64,000 bases of DNA from contig NZ_JBHUDG010000020.1 of assembly GCF_042678145.1 (NCBI RefSeq), positions 124,001 through 188,000 of the forward strand. The letters are read 5' to 3'. Positions 23,887 to 34,800 of this stretch are shown here, piece by piece (the first letter of the stretch is position 1; each line of letters begins with the position of its first letter). The notes beneath the pieces are model-generated. The model saw only the letters and a list, made by a program, of their open reading frames with translations. It searched no databases and was not told the origin of the DNA. A program made the position numbers and the translations under genes. Source of the DNA: Pseudopedobacter beijingensis. Lineage in GTDB: Bacteria > Bacteroidota > Bacteroidia > Sphingobacteriales > Sphingobacteriaceae.

Positions 23887-26199
23887 TTATTCGAATTTGA
23901 AACCGGCTTCTTTTACATGTACAGAGCTATTCCCTACAAATACTTTAAAATCTCCCGGTTCGGCTACAAAATCTAAATTGGCGTTGTAAAACTTGAGTGT
24001 TTCTTCTGTTATTTCAAAGTTTACGTTTGTGGATTCTCCTGCTTTTAAAAACACTTTTTTAAACCCTTTTAGTTCTTTAACCGGTCTTGTTACGCTCCCT
24101 ACCATATCTCTTATATACAACTGTACTACTTCTTCTCCGTCGTACTTTCCTTTATTGCTTAGGGTAACTGATATTTCTATTTTGTCTCCTGTTTTAAAAT
24201 TTGTCTTATTTAATTTCGGAGGGGTTATTTCGAAGGGACTATAGCTTAAACCATATCCAAAGGGATAAAGGGGCTCATTGGTTACGTCCAGATAGTTAGA
24301 CCTGAATTTTTGAAACCATGGCCCTTCTAAAGGCCTTCCGGTATTTTTATGATTGTAATATAAGGGTACCTGTCCTACATTTTGCGGAAAGGTCATACTT
24401 AATTTTCCGGACGGATTAACGTCTCCAAACAACACATCTGCAATTGCGTTTCCTGTTTCTGAACCTCCGAACCATACATTTAATATTGCGGGTACATGTT
24501 TGTCTTCCCAACTCAAATCTAAGGGTCTACCGGTAAACAGAACTAAGACTACTGGTTTTCCTGTTTTCAATAGCTCTTGCAGCAATTGTTGCTGATTTTC
24601 TGGTATTCTGATATCGGTACGGCTGGAACTTTCTCCTGACATTTCTGAGCTTTCTCCTAATACCGCAATAATGACATCTGATTTTCTGGCTATCTCAAGT
24701 GCTTCTTTTAGCATAGTATCTTTACCTCTGTTATCGCGAGGAATTTCACGACCAAACATGGTTGCTCTTTTCTGATATTCTTCATCGTCCAACAAATTGG
24801 TTCCCATAGCATACGATATTTTAGCTTTGGTTCCCAATGCATTTTCGAGACCTTCTTTTACAGCAATTGCTTTGCTTAAATCTGTTGAAACGCTCCATGT
24901 TCCGGGCATATTTTCTCTTGTATTTGCCAACGGCCCTATCAAGGCTATGCTTCCTTGTTTTTTCAAAGGCAATACATTTTCATTTTTCAATAGTACAAAA
25001 CTCTTTCCTGCTACCTCACGGGCAAATTTCAGGTTGGCTGGTGTATAGATTTCTGTTTTTGCGCGTTCTTCATCACAATATTTAAAGGGGTCTTCAAACA
25101 GACCAAGTTTATATTTAGCTTCTAATACTAAGCGACAAGCGCGATCTATTTCCTGAATGGATACTTTACCTTCCTGATAGGATTTTTTCAGGGTGGTTAG
25201 AAAGCCTTCGCCTACCATATCCATATCTACTCCGGCTTCTAATGCTTTGGCAGAAACTTCTTGTAAATTGCCAAAACCATGGTCTACCATTTCGTTTATT
25301 CCGGTGTAATCGGTTACTACAAAACCGTTAAATTTCCAGTCTTTTCTGAGCAGATCTGTTACCAACCACTTATTAGCGGTTGCGGGAATGCCGTCTATCT
25401 CGTTAAATGAGGTCATTACGCTTCCTACTCCGGCATCAACCGCAGCTTTATAGGGCAATAAATATTCATTATACATTCTATGTTTGCTCATGTCCACAGT
25501 ATTATAATCTTTTCCTGCTTCGGAGGCGCCATATAATGCAAAGTGCTTTACGCAGGCCATTAAAGTATTGGCTTTGGACAGATCGTCTCCCTGATAACCT
25601 TTCACCATCGCTTTGGCTATTTCTGCTCCAAGAAAGGGGTCTTCTCCATTACCTTCGGATACGCGCCCCCATCTGGGATCTCTGGATACATCTACCATAG
25701 GCGAGAATGTCCAGTTTAACCCATCGGCACTGGCTTCCTGTGCTGCTATTTTGGCTGTTTTTTCTATCAAATCCATATCCCAGCTACAGGCTAGCCCTAA
25801 AGGAATAGGGAACGTGGTTTTATAGCCGTGAATTACGTCCATTCCAAAGATCAATGGAATTTTTAATCGGGTTTCTTGTACGGCTAGCTCTTGTGCTTTG
25901 CGAATTTTTTGAGGGGTAGCCAGACTAAAGAAACCTCCTACTTCTCCATTTTTAATCTTTTGTTCTATATTGGAGTTTACTTTGGTTCCGGTAACGGCAT
26001 CTCCTCCTGTTAATAAATTTAATTGTCCAATCTTTTCATCGATGGTCATTTTGGACATCAGATTGGTGATAAATTTATTCATTACAGGGTCTGTTGCCGA
26101 CATTGCCAGCGTTTGCTTTTCTACTTTATTTACCTTAGGTGTACATGCTGCTAAAGCTATTATCCCGGCATATACGGTCTTTCTCAAAAAACGCTTCAT
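23887..26199 (-). CDS. GH3 beta-glucosidase lipoprotein
   Basis: A 770-residue family 3 glycoside hydrolase with a lipoprotein signal (C19 in IIALAAC). Domain 1 (about 40-390) carries IFGMDVIHGYKTTFPIPLGL, RDPRWGRVSEGNGEDPFLG, KHFALYG and the nucleophile D297 in NGFVVTDYTG. Domain 2 (about 410-620) includes AVLGESSEMSGESSSRTDI, supplying the acid/base loop. A fibronectin type III-like domain closes it (about 685-765). Length and layout are those of BglX-type enzymes. It lies between the GH144 and esterase genes. GH3 enzymes paired with GH144 can split sophoro-oligosaccharides to glucose, which is the likely job here by inference. Confidence 0.93.
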   Translation of the reverse strand: MKRFLRKTVYAGIIALAACTPKVNKVEKQTLAMSATDPVMNKFITNLMSKMTIDEKIGQLNLLTGGDAVTGTKVNSNIEQKIKNGEVGGFFSLATPQKIRKAQELAVQETRLKIPLIFGMDVIHGYKTTFPIPLGLACSWDMDLIEKTAKIAAQEASADGLNWTFSPMVDVSRDPRWGRVSEGNGEDPFLGAEIAKAMVKGYQGDDLSKANTLMACVKHFALYGASEAGKDYNTVDMSKHRMYNEYLLPYKAAVDAGVGSVMTSFNEIDGIPATANKWLVTDLLRKDWKFNGFVVTDYTGINEMVDHGFGNLQEVSAKALEAGVDMDMVGEGFLTTLKKSYQEGKVSIQEIDRACRLVLEAKYKLGLFEDPFKYCDEERAKTEIYTPANLKFAREVAGKSFVLLKNENVLPLKKQGSIALIGPLANTRENMPGTWSVSTDLSKAIAVKEGLENALGTKAKISYAMGTNLLDDEEYQKRATMFGREIPRDNRGKDTMLKEALEIARKSDVIIAVLGESSEMSGESSSRTDIRIPENQQQLLQELLKTGKPVVLVLFTGRPLDLSWEDKHVPAILNVWFGGSETGNAIADVLFGDVNPSGKLSMTFPQNVGQVPLYYNHKNTGRPLEGPWFQKFRSNYLDVTNEPLYPFGYGLSYSPFEITPPKLNKTNFKTGDKIEISVTLSNKGKYDGEEVVQLYIRDMVGSVTRPVKELKGFKKVFLKAGESTNVNFEITEETLKFYNANLDFVAEPGDFKVFVGNSSVHVKEAGFKFE

Positions 26200-26203
26200 C
26201 TAC

Positions 26204-27559
26204 TTATTTTTTTAGGTATGTACTTGTAAATCCCAATTTTCTTAATCCTTGTTGTACATCTGTTGCATTCATGAACAAATCCCAAATAAAACTGTCTTTA
26301 TAATTCTGGATCATGACTACAATGGGCCCTTGATCTATGGCTAAGTAACGTTGTGGATACCATTCTTTTGTTTCGCTATAAGCATCGTAAAAGCCATATT
26401 TACCCCAAACTTTATCTCCCAGATTATCTCTGAGATAATGGATAAAACTCATGCTCTCTGTGGGTGTGTAGGCTATTGATGATATTGCGGCTGTTGGTGA
26501 TATTACTCCTGCGGGGTCATTATCCGGATGATGTGCCATATAACCTGTGGTTGAATAACTGGCTGTCCAGCCCCAACCTTTATCGGCACCGTAACCTTTA
26601 TATTTTTGAGGATTTTCTTCGGCATAGGCTATATTAATTTTAGTATGGTTGGTGACAACATCTTCGTAATTGGCATAAGCGTCTGAAAGTCCTTTTGGAT
26701 TTAAGCCCAGAAAGGAATAATGTGACCAAAACAGGGGACCTACCTCTCCTTCTTTTGCATTGTGTTTTAACACGGTAGGGATTCCGTATTTGGTTGCTGA
26801 TGTACGTATAGCTCCATCTCTTGCCCAACCTTTATGATAAGTTTTGGCTGGAATAGGATGTGTGGGCGATGCTGCTGCCATAATATAAGTAATAAGGCAT
26901 TCATCAAAACCCTGGATTTTATGGTTCATTCCCCAACCGTTATTTTTACTCCAATGCCAATAAAGTACATCTTTACCGTTACGGTAAAAATCCCAGTTAA
27001 TCCCCCTCCATAAAGAATCGGCTGTATGAGCGACTTGTTTTTCTGCCTCTGAACCATTTTTATAATATTCACGAATGCAGATTAACGCTTCTGCCATAAA
27101 AGCTGTTTCTACAATATCACCGCCATCGTCATTGGCACTAAAGGCTTTTACCTTTCCTGTATCACCAAAATACCAATGTGACCAGGCCCCCTGAAACCGC
27201 TCGGCTCTCCCCAAAAAGCCCAGTGCTTTCTGAAGGTGTTGCAGCCCGTCTTCAGGGGTAATATATTTATTGTGCATGGCTACCAGTATTGACATTAAAC
27301 CAAAACCACTTCCGCCAATAGTGATTACGTTTTCATCTTTTTCCGGATATATTCCATCTACATGGATACGCTCGCGGGCTAAACCTGAGTTTGGTTCTGC
27401 CCCATCCCAGAAGTATTGGAAGGTTTGTTTTTGCACTGTATCAAGAAGCTCTTTATCTGACAGTTGTTTTGTATTGCTGCTATTATTTTTCGAAGGTTCG
27501 CATGCTGCAATTAATATTGTCCCTAATAATAAATACCCTAAAACCTTGTTCATCATCAC
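26204..27559 (-). CDS. GH144-type glucanase lipoprotein, copy 1
   Basis: The 451 residues begin with a lipoprotein signal ending LLGTILIAAC (C20). The rest is the PF10091 glucoamylase-like fold, the family that contains GH144 endo-beta-1,2-glucanase of Chitinophaga. Blocks are QTFQYFWDGAEPNSGLARER, ITIGGSGFGLMSILVAM, FSANDDGGDIVETAFMAEAL, DVLYWHWSKNNGWGMNHKIQ, GFDECLITYIMAAASPTHPI, and the final LAIDQGPIVVMIQNYKDSFI WDLFM. It is 4 bases upstream of GH3. Beta-1,2-glucan specificity is inferred; members acting on other beta-glucans cannot be excluded. Confidence 0.85.
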   Translation of the reverse strand: MMMNKVLGYLLLGTILIAACEPSKNNSSNTKQLSDKELLDTVQKQTFQYFWDGAEPNSGLARERIHVDGIYPEKDENVITIGGSGFGLMSILVAMHNKYITPEDGLQHLQKALGFLGRAERFQGAWSHWYFGDTGKVKAFSANDDGGDIVETAFMAEALICIREYYKNGSEAEKQVAHTADSLWRGINWDFYRNGKDVLYWHWSKNNGWGMNHKIQGFDECLITYIMAAASPTHPIPAKTYHKGWARDGAIRTSATKYGIPTVLKHNAKEGEVGPLFWSHYSFLGLNPKGLSDAYANYEDVVTNHTKINIAYAEENPQKYKGYGADKGWGWTASYSTTGYMAHHPDNDPAGVISPTAAISSIAYTPTESMSFIHYLRDNLGDKVWGKYGFYDAYSETKEWYPQRYLAIDQGPIVVMIQNYKDSFIWDLFMNATDVQQGLRKLGFTSTYLKK

Positions 27560-27614
27560 TCTATATATTCTAAATTCAAAAACTAACAGACCTTAGTCTA
27601 TTTATAACTTTCTC

Positions 27615-29255
27615 TTAAATTGCAGGACTTTGAAACCCTAATTTTGTTAGTCCATTTTTTGCTTCCGGACTGCTCATAAATAAATCCCACAGTAAACCTG
27701 ATCTATAATTCTCGATCATAATAACAATGGGGCCTTGATCTATGGCTAAAAAAGAATTGGCAAACCATTTTTCCTGTATAGAAAAGGAGTCTACAAATCC
27801 GTATTCTTTAAATAGCTTATCTCCTAATTTGTAATAGAAAAAACGTAATGCCTTCATAGATTCTTCGGGAACATAAGGCAAAGAGGCTATAGCTGCTGTT
27901 GGTGCTATAAAACTTTTATCGTTTGTGGGGGAACTTGCTGTATAACCATTTTTAATATCACTGGCTGTGAGCCCCCAACATTCATCGCTATAGCCTGCAA
28001 ATTTATTGGGGTTTTCTTTACAATGATTATAGTTAATTAATGCGTGTGCCCGTGTTTGCTGTTCGTAGTTAGCGTAAGCGTCTGACAAGCCTTTAGGGTT
28101 AATTCCCAAAAAAGAGTATTGGTCTAAAAACATTGGTCCTCCTTTTTCTGCTCCTAAAGGAAGTTGAATTCCGTAATATGTTTTTCCGTTTTTAAAGTTG
28201 GCTCCGGCTGCCCATCCATTATCGTAAACTGATTTAGGTATTCCGTGTGTTGCGGAACCTGCTGCCAGCACATAGGTTATCAGGCATTCGTTATATCCTT
28301 TTATCGGCAAATTCATTTGCCACTGATAATTAGGACTCCAATGCCAATACAACACATCTCCTCCGTCTTTTCTAAAGAAATCCCACTCTACATTATTATA
28401 AAGATCGGTTATATCTGTCCTTAACTGTGTTTCTTCTGTTGATGCCGCTTTAAAGTATTGTTTGGCTGTGATTAAGCCCTGCATCAACAGGGAGGTTTCT
28501 ACCAGATCTGCTCCGTCATCTTTTTCACTAAATTTAAGTGCAGCTCCTGTTGTTCCGTCCAGCCAGTGCGAAAAGGCTCCATGAAACTTTTGTGCATCGT
28601 TTTTCAGAAACGACACTATTTTCCTGATTCTTGCAAAACCTTCTTCTTTGGTTATCAATCCTCTTTCTATACCTACAATAATTGCCATGACTCCAAAACC
28701 ACTTCCTCCACTGGTTACTAAATTCCCAGAAGTGTTACGTTCTCTGGCTAAACCGCTTACCGGATGCCCGAAACCCCAGAAGTATTTGAAGGTTTGTGTC
28801 TGTACTAAAGTCAATAGCTCCTGGTCTGAGATACGAGGATATTTATCCTCTGAACTCATTCCTGCATTTAAGGTTATGCTTAGCGGATTAATTAATTTCC
28901 CTCCTTTTTTTGTGGGTAATGATCCTGAAATGCTTAGTGTATAGGTAGAAAAAGATTTTAAATCGGTTTGTAAATTTAACTGGATCTTCTTTCCTTCATT
29001 GCTAACGTTAAATTCCAATTTAACAGGCTCTCCGCTATCACTCTTCAATACGATATCTTTATCCAGATTTTCTGTTTCTACTGCTTCTGTAAAATCAAAC
29101 ACGATTATCGGCCGCATTCCCAAAACATTGTAAGATAGGGTACCATTATATTCCCCATCAACGGTAAAAGAAACTGAAGTATCTTTTATTTGAGGCACTT
29201 CCTTCTTAGAACAGGCAATTGTTAATAATATTAACAGCGGAAAAAAATATCTCAT
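27615..29255 (-). CDS. GH144-type glucanase lipoprotein with N-terminal Ig-like domain, copy 2
   Basis: A 546-residue paralogue of the next gene. After a lipoprotein signal (C15 in LLTIAC) it has an extra Ig-like (Big_5-type) domain of about 110 residues (SVSFTVDGEYNGTLSYNVLG to TKKGGKLINPLSITL). The same catalytic fold follows (ELLTLVQTQTFKYFWGFGHP, VTSGGSGFGVMAIIVGIERG, DDGADLVETSLLMQGLITA, GYNECLITYVLAAGSATHGI, LAIDQGPIVIMIENYRSGLL). It precedes copy 1 by 55 bases on the same strand. The added domain may extend the enzyme from the membrane or bind glycan. Both copies keep the conserved acidic blocks, so both should be active. Confidence 0.85.
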   Translation of the reverse strand: MRYFFPLLILLTIACSKKEVPQIKDTSVSFTVDGEYNGTLSYNVLGMRPIIVFDFTEAVETENLDKDIVLKSDSGEPVKLEFNVSNEGKKIQLNLQTDLKSFSTYTLSISGSLPTKKGGKLINPLSITLNAGMSSEDKYPRISDQELLTLVQTQTFKYFWGFGHPVSGLARERNTSGNLVTSGGSGFGVMAIIVGIERGLITKEEGFARIRKIVSFLKNDAQKFHGAFSHWLDGTTGAALKFSEKDDGADLVETSLLMQGLITAKQYFKAASTEETQLRTDITDLYNNVEWDFFRKDGGDVLYWHWSPNYQWQMNLPIKGYNECLITYVLAAGSATHGIPKSVYDNGWAAGANFKNGKTYYGIQLPLGAEKGGPMFLDQYSFLGINPKGLSDAYANYEQQTRAHALINYNHCKENPNKFAGYSDECWGLTASDIKNGYTASSPTNDKSFIAPTAAIASLPYVPEESMKALRFFYYKLGDKLFKEYGFVDSFSIQEKWFANSFLAIDQGPIVIMIENYRSGLLWDLFMSSPEAKNGLTKLGFQSPAI

Positions 29256-29321
29256 AAATAATTTATAAAAGCAAAGAAGCCGGACTTTTACGTCCTATAG
29301 CTCCTTTGCGTAGCTTAAACC

Positions 29322-30251
29322 TTACTTCCCTGCTTTACCTAAGTTGTAAAGTGCTTTGATATAAGCCTGGGGTAGTACTTTATCATATATCCGTATCTCA
29401 TCTATTCTCCCTGTCATGGGTGCAAAACTCACATCAGCATTTACAGTTTTACCAGGAATAACATTGTAATTACCGCCTATAATCACTTCGTTAGGCTCAT
29501 GAGATTTAAAAGTAGCAGCTCCAACTCCTCTGCCCGGATAAGCGCCTACTTTAACTCCATCTGCCCAAATATCAAACATACCCGTAGTAGTCTCATAGCT
29601 TAGCAATAAATGTGTCCATTTGTCTGCTCCAATTTTAGGGGTCAGGTAAGGAACATAGTTTGGATCTCCAGGATTATCTCTTTTGGTATTTATATTATCC
29701 TGAGTACCTGTCCCTGCAAGATTTGTAAATGTTGGATGGATTTTCAACTGATCTATCTCACTAGCAGGAAATAAATTGGTCTCCAAAACAAAATTAATAT
29801 TCCCATTAAATATTCCTGGTCGAGCCAATTGGAAAACCATTGTTTTTTTAGATCCATTATTTAATATCTGAACCCACACACTCACGGTAAAGCTTTTAAA
29901 ATTATCTGTTTTAAAAGCTTCAAAGGCTTTATCAAAATATAGGAAACCTGCATTCAAACTCAATGCTTTTCCCCTAACCCCCCCATCGGAAAGCGTTGCA
30001 TTTGCTGTCTGAGTTACCGCAGTATTACTTTTTTTCTCATTGGTATTGTCATCAAATGACCAATATGCTTTTAAATTATTAGGAAAAATCTGGTCCGAAC
30101 TATCATAACCATCCACTTTACCTTCGTAATCTGCCGGATTTACACTTGGCAGATTGTTTGGATTATCACTTTTTTGGCAAGCATTTACCCCTATGGTTAC
30201 CGCTAAAAAGAAAATCCATCTGATCTGATTTATTTTAAATATTTTCATCAT
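29322..30251 (-). CDS. LamG / concanavalin A-like lipoprotein, candidate surface glycan-binding protein
   Basis: The 309-residue protein has a lipoprotein signal (VTIGVNAC, C25), a short linker with PNNLPSVNPADYEGKVDGYD, and one LamG-like beta-sandwich (about 60-305). That domain contains LKAYWSFDDNTNE, ALSLNAGFLYFDK, SFTVSVWVQILNNGSKKT, GADKWTHLLLSYETTTGMFD, IWADGVKVG and GRIDEIRIYDKVLPQAYIKA LYN. It occupies the SusE-like slot 15 bases after susD. No catalytic motif is seen. Binding of the PUL glucan at the cell surface is inferred from position and fold. Confidence 0.85.
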   Translation of the reverse strand: MMKIFKINQIRWIFFLAVTIGVNACQKSDNPNNLPSVNPADYEGKVDGYDSSDQIFPNNLKAYWSFDDNTNEKKSNTAVTQTANATLSDGGVRGKALSLNAGFLYFDKAFEAFKTDNFKSFTVSVWVQILNNGSKKTMVFQLARPGIFNGNINFVLETNLFPASEIDQLKIHPTFTNLAGTGTQDNINTKRDNPGDPNYVPYLTPKIGADKWTHLLLSYETTTGMFDIWADGVKVGAYPGRGVGAATFKSHEPNEVIIGGNYNVIPGKTVNADVSFAPMTGRIDEIRIYDKVLPQAYIKALYNLGKAGK

Positions 30252-30266
30252 TTACAAACTTTAGGA

Positions 30267-31820
30267 TTAATAAACAGGGTTCTGCGTTAATTTATAAGGT
30301 TCTTTACTTAAATCTATCTGTGGTAGTGGAATTGGTAATATATTATCTCTGGCAGCAACAAAGTTTGGTCTTCCTGATGCTGGTAATACAGTTCCTGATA
30401 TCCCCCATCTAACCAGATCAAAGAAACGATCATATTCCATCGCTAACTCTATTCTGCGCTCGTGTCTGATAGCATCTCTTAATAAATCTTGATCGGTTGT
30501 AGTTACATCCGGTAAAGTACCTGCCACAGTTGCCTCTTTCCTTGCTCTTTCTCTCACACTGTTCAATGCTTTTAATGCTTCTGTTGTATTAGCTGTTCCT
30601 CCCAACTCATTAGCAGCTTCTGCATACATTAAAACGACATCAGCATAACGTAATAAACGAATATTCATCCACCTACCTGCTTTATCATTGTATAATGCTC
30701 TATATGCAGGATTGGTATATACCTTATGGTTATAGATTGGGTTTTCCCATGTAGTACCTGTATTTTCTCCGTATACGGTTTTATAGGTATTATTGGCATC
30801 ACTTCTATACAAAAATGTACGGGCTTTTCTCGGATCATTAGGTTCATAGGCTGCACTCAAATAAGCGTTGGGAACATTAAAACCGTATCCCAAATTCCAA
30901 TCTCCTCCAGCTCTTACTCCTTGCCACTGTGTAATTTCTGCGCCATTGGTTCTGGGAACAGCAGCAGATGCTGTTGCCTGTACTTCAAAAACAGATTCCT
31001 TACCATTTTCACCTTTTTCTCCAAATATATCGCTGTATTTCATAGATAAATCATACTGTCCGGATAACATAACTGAGTGAGCTGCCGACATAGCTGGTCC
31101 CCATTTTTGTTGAGTTAAGTAAACCTTTGCTAATAAACCGTTTGCCGCTCCTTTAGTTAAACGTCCCGCAAATTTAGAATCCCAGCTAGGGGGTAAATTA
31201 GCTGCTGCAAATTGTAAATCATTTTCTATAAAAGGGTACAACTGAGCTGGTCCTACTTGTGTAGCACCTGGTTGATCTGCGGGGAGTACCTTATCTATTA
31301 AGGGTACTCTTCCAAAAAACCTTACCAGATTAAAATAAGCATATCCCCTTAAAAACCTAGCTTCAGCTTCCGCTTGCATTTTCTGTTCTTCTGTGGCTAT
31401 GATAGCATTATTATTAGCTATCTGATCTAAGGCAACATTACACTTAGTGATTAAAGCATAATGTCCTTTCCATAATTCATTTATAGCATTATTATTAGGA
31501 GCTACAGGGAAGCTATCCATGGTTTTTGCATCAGCACCACCATCATCTACCGAACTTCCTTTATCGGCATCATCGCTTCTCACGCTAGCGGCCAAAAAGA
31601 AGCCTCTGCAATGCAAATCATAAGACCTTAAATCATTATAAGCTCCAAATATATATTCGTCATAAGGTCCTGAATTTCCCGGATATGGATAATTATCCGT
31701 AGTATACTCCCCTTGTTTAGTTGTTTCTAAAAAATCTTTACAACCAAATGTTATTGATAAGACCACTGTCATTGATAAAATGCAAACAGGTCTCTTAAAT
31801 GTTCTATAATAAGTTTTCAT
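30267..31820 (-). CDS. SusD/RagB family lipoprotein of the glucan PUL
   Basis: 517 residues, the typical SusD length. The lipoprotein signal ends ITFGC (C27), followed by KDFLETTKQGEYTTDNYPYP. The TPR-like helical core has MQAEAEARFLRGYAYFNLVR FFGRVPLI and LTKGAANGLLAKVYLTQQKW. The C-terminal signature is LRYADVVLMYAEAANELGGT with ALNSVRERARKEA and HERRIELAMEYDRFFDLVRW. It follows susC by 11 bases. It should bind beta-glucan oligosaccharides at the surface and pass them to the SusC barrel. Confidence 0.96.
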   Translation of the reverse strand: MKTYYRTFKRPVCILSMTVVLSITFGCKDFLETTKQGEYTTDNYPYPGNSGPYDEYIFGAYNDLRSYDLHCRGFFLAASVRSDDADKGSSVDDGGADAKTMDSFPVAPNNNAINELWKGHYALITKCNVALDQIANNNAIIATEEQKMQAEAEARFLRGYAYFNLVRFFGRVPLIDKVLPADQPGATQVGPAQLYPFIENDLQFAAANLPPSWDSKFAGRLTKGAANGLLAKVYLTQQKWGPAMSAAHSVMLSGQYDLSMKYSDIFGEKGENGKESVFEVQATASAAVPRTNGAEITQWQGVRAGGDWNLGYGFNVPNAYLSAAYEPNDPRKARTFLYRSDANNTYKTVYGENTGTTWENPIYNHKVYTNPAYRALYNDKAGRWMNIRLLRYADVVLMYAEAANELGGTANTTEALKALNSVRERARKEATVAGTLPDVTTTDQDLLRDAIRHERRIELAMEYDRFFDLVRWGISGTVLPASGRPNFVAARDNILPIPLPQIDLSKEPYKLTQNPVY

Positions 31821-31831
31821 GTGCTTTCTAA

Positions 31832-34800
31832 TTAAAATGTCAGATTTAAACCAAAAGAATACACCGAAGGAACAGGGTATATACCATTATCAGCGCCACT
31901 TCCCAATATATCACTTAGTTGAGCCTCTGGTGTATAACCACTTACCTTACTCCACGTCTTCATATTCTGACCACTTATATATAGTCTCAGCCTTTGTATA
32001 CCTGCTTTAGTTAGCATTTTTTGATCGAAGGTATAACCAATCTGTATATTTCTTAGTCTGAAATAACTTCCATCTTCTAGAAAGTAGGTACTAAACAGTT
32101 GATTATTGGCTCTCGACTCTATAATAGGTTCTATATTGGTAGAACCAGCCCCTGTCCAGGCATTTAATCTGTTTGCCGGATAATTTATTCTTGTAAAACT
32201 AGCCGTTTTCCATTGCGCATAAACTTTATTACCTGCCACACCCTGCCCATCTATGCTGGCATCAAATCCTTTATAGGCAATGGACACACTGAGACCATAA
32301 CTATAAGGAGGAAAAGGTGTACCTAAATACTCTCTATCGTCAGCAGTTATAATACCATCACCTGTGATATCTGCGTATGCTATATCTCCGGGTAAAGAGG
32401 TAGGCATAGCTGGTATTTTATCTAAATCTGCTGTGGATTGATAAATACCAATTTGCCTAAAACCATAAAAATAACCAATTGATTTGCCTGTTTCAGTCAT
32501 ATTAACACCACCATTCCCTGTTAAGTTAAAATTGGATGCATTACCTATAGATACTACCCGATTTTTTACATAAGAAAAATTACCTCCTATGTTATAAGAA
32601 AAATCTTCGCCTAATTTATCACTCCATCCTAATGCTACTTCTACCCCTTTATTGGTTACTTTCCCCATATTGGTATAATACGGTTTTAAAGGATCATCCG
32701 GTAAGTAAACCTTGGTAAAAAGATCGGTGGTTTGTTTGTCATAATAGTTCAACTCTGCACTTAACCTGCTATCTAATGCCCGTATATCCATACCGATATC
32801 GAATCCCTGAATTACTTCCCAATGCAAATTTGGATCAGGTTTATAAGCATACGTTATAGCCGGATATACATAGTCTCCAAACACAGCTGAAGATCCAGTC
32901 GCTAAGGTTTGTTGATAAACATTATTAGGGAAAGCATTAGAATTTCCCAGTTTACCCCAAGCTGTTCTCAACTTTAAAAAGTTGATACTACTGATAGTAT
33001 TTTTAAAAAAATCTTCTTCACTAGCTACCCAGCCTAAACCAACACTACCAAAAGTTCCCCATCTGTTCTCAGGAGCAAACTTGGAACTTCCATCTCTCCG
33101 AATAGTTGCATTTAGTAAATATTTGTTTTTATAGGCATAACTTAAACGTCCGAAGGTTCCCATACTGGATTCTAATTCTCCTTTCCCGACATTTCTCGTA
33201 ATATTATCTTGATTGATAACATTTAAATACCAAAAATCAGGATCGTTAGGAACCACCAACATAGAATCTATTCTAGTACCATTGACTGTTGTACTGGACA
33301 TATTAACTGTGGTAAAACCCACCATAGCATTAATTCTATGATCTTCGTTCAAAACTTTATCAAAATTTAGTGTATGGTCTTGTTGGAACATTCTTCTTTC
33401 AAAAGCTTCCTGCTCTACAGAAGTTCTTGCGCTTTTGTCAAAAAAATTCTCTGTTGCATTATTTCCTTCACCAAGATTCACAACGGTATAAGGTAGAGGA
33501 GTATACCTTCTTGCATTATTAAACCTTAAGTCGGTATATACCGTAGATTTCCATGTAAAGTCTTTTAAGAATTTAATTTCTCCGAACAAGCTTCCCGCTG
33601 CGCGATATCCTCTGTCTACAGATGTATTTCTGAGCCTTTCCATCGCATATACAGGATTCCCAACCTGACCTCGTTGAAAAGATGGCATAGTATTAAACAA
33701 TCCGTTATCACTTCTGACAGCTACTATTGGCGCCGCCCATACTCCCGAATTCAGGTTAACCCTCATAGGTTCGTTCCTAAAATGATAGCCTGTAATATCT
33801 CCCCCTACTTTTATTGCATCATTAACTTTTGTTTCCTGACTTAAACGGGCAATAAACTTTTTAAAGTTGCTATACTTAACTACACCGTCCTGATCATTAT
33901 AACCTATGTTTACCAAAGTGGTACTTTTCTCGCCAGTATTGGAAATACTCAAGGAGTTTGTATTGATGTAGGCATCTCTAAGAATTTCATTCTGCCAATC
34001 TGTATTGGCATTATAATTTGTGTAGTCAAAAGGTGCTGCTCCCAAATTGGCTAATGTTGCAGAATACAATTTTTTAAATCCATCTGCATCCGTCACATCT
34101 ACATGTTTTTCTACATGCTGTATTCCTACTGTACTATTAAGATTTACTAAGCTTTTTCCTTTAGCTGCTCGTTTTGTGGTAATGGCTATTACTCCATTTG
34201 CACCTCGTAAACCATAAATTGCAGTAGAAGATGCATCTTTTAATAGATCAATGGATTCTATATCTGCCGGATTCAGATAATCTATATTCTCTTGCAAGAT
34301 ACCATCTACTACATATAAGGGTTTTGCATCATTAGTACTGGCTACCCCTCTAATCCTGACAGTTGGAGAAGAACCGGGTGTTCCTGAGTTAGAAATTGTT
34401 AAACCCGGTACTTTACCTTGTAATGCACTTATAGGGTTAGTAACGGTCATTTTTTCAATTTCTTCTCCTTTTATACTGGCAACAGTCCCCGTTAAATCCC
34501 TTTTCCTTTGCGTACCGTAGCCTATTACCACCACCTGCTCCAATTCTGCAGTTGCAGAGGATAGACTTACTGACATAGTTGTTTGGTTATTTATAGCTAC
34601 TTCTTTGGTAGTATACCCAATGTAGCTGAATGTTAATACCCCGTTTGTGGGAGCATTGATAGTGAAATTACCGTTTACATCGGTTTGGGTGGCTGTTGTG
34701 CTCCCTTTCACATTTACTGCAACTCCTATTAAAGGTCCCTGGTCTGAAGCGTCTTTTACTGTTCCGCTTATTTTTATGTTCTGACCAAAAACACAACTAA

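Noticed and set aside
27526..27545. ATAAATACCCTAAAACC, similar to the left half of the 27-bp element
   Set aside because: It lies inside the signal-peptide codons of a GH144 gene and lacks the AGGGAAATTTA half; chance similarity.
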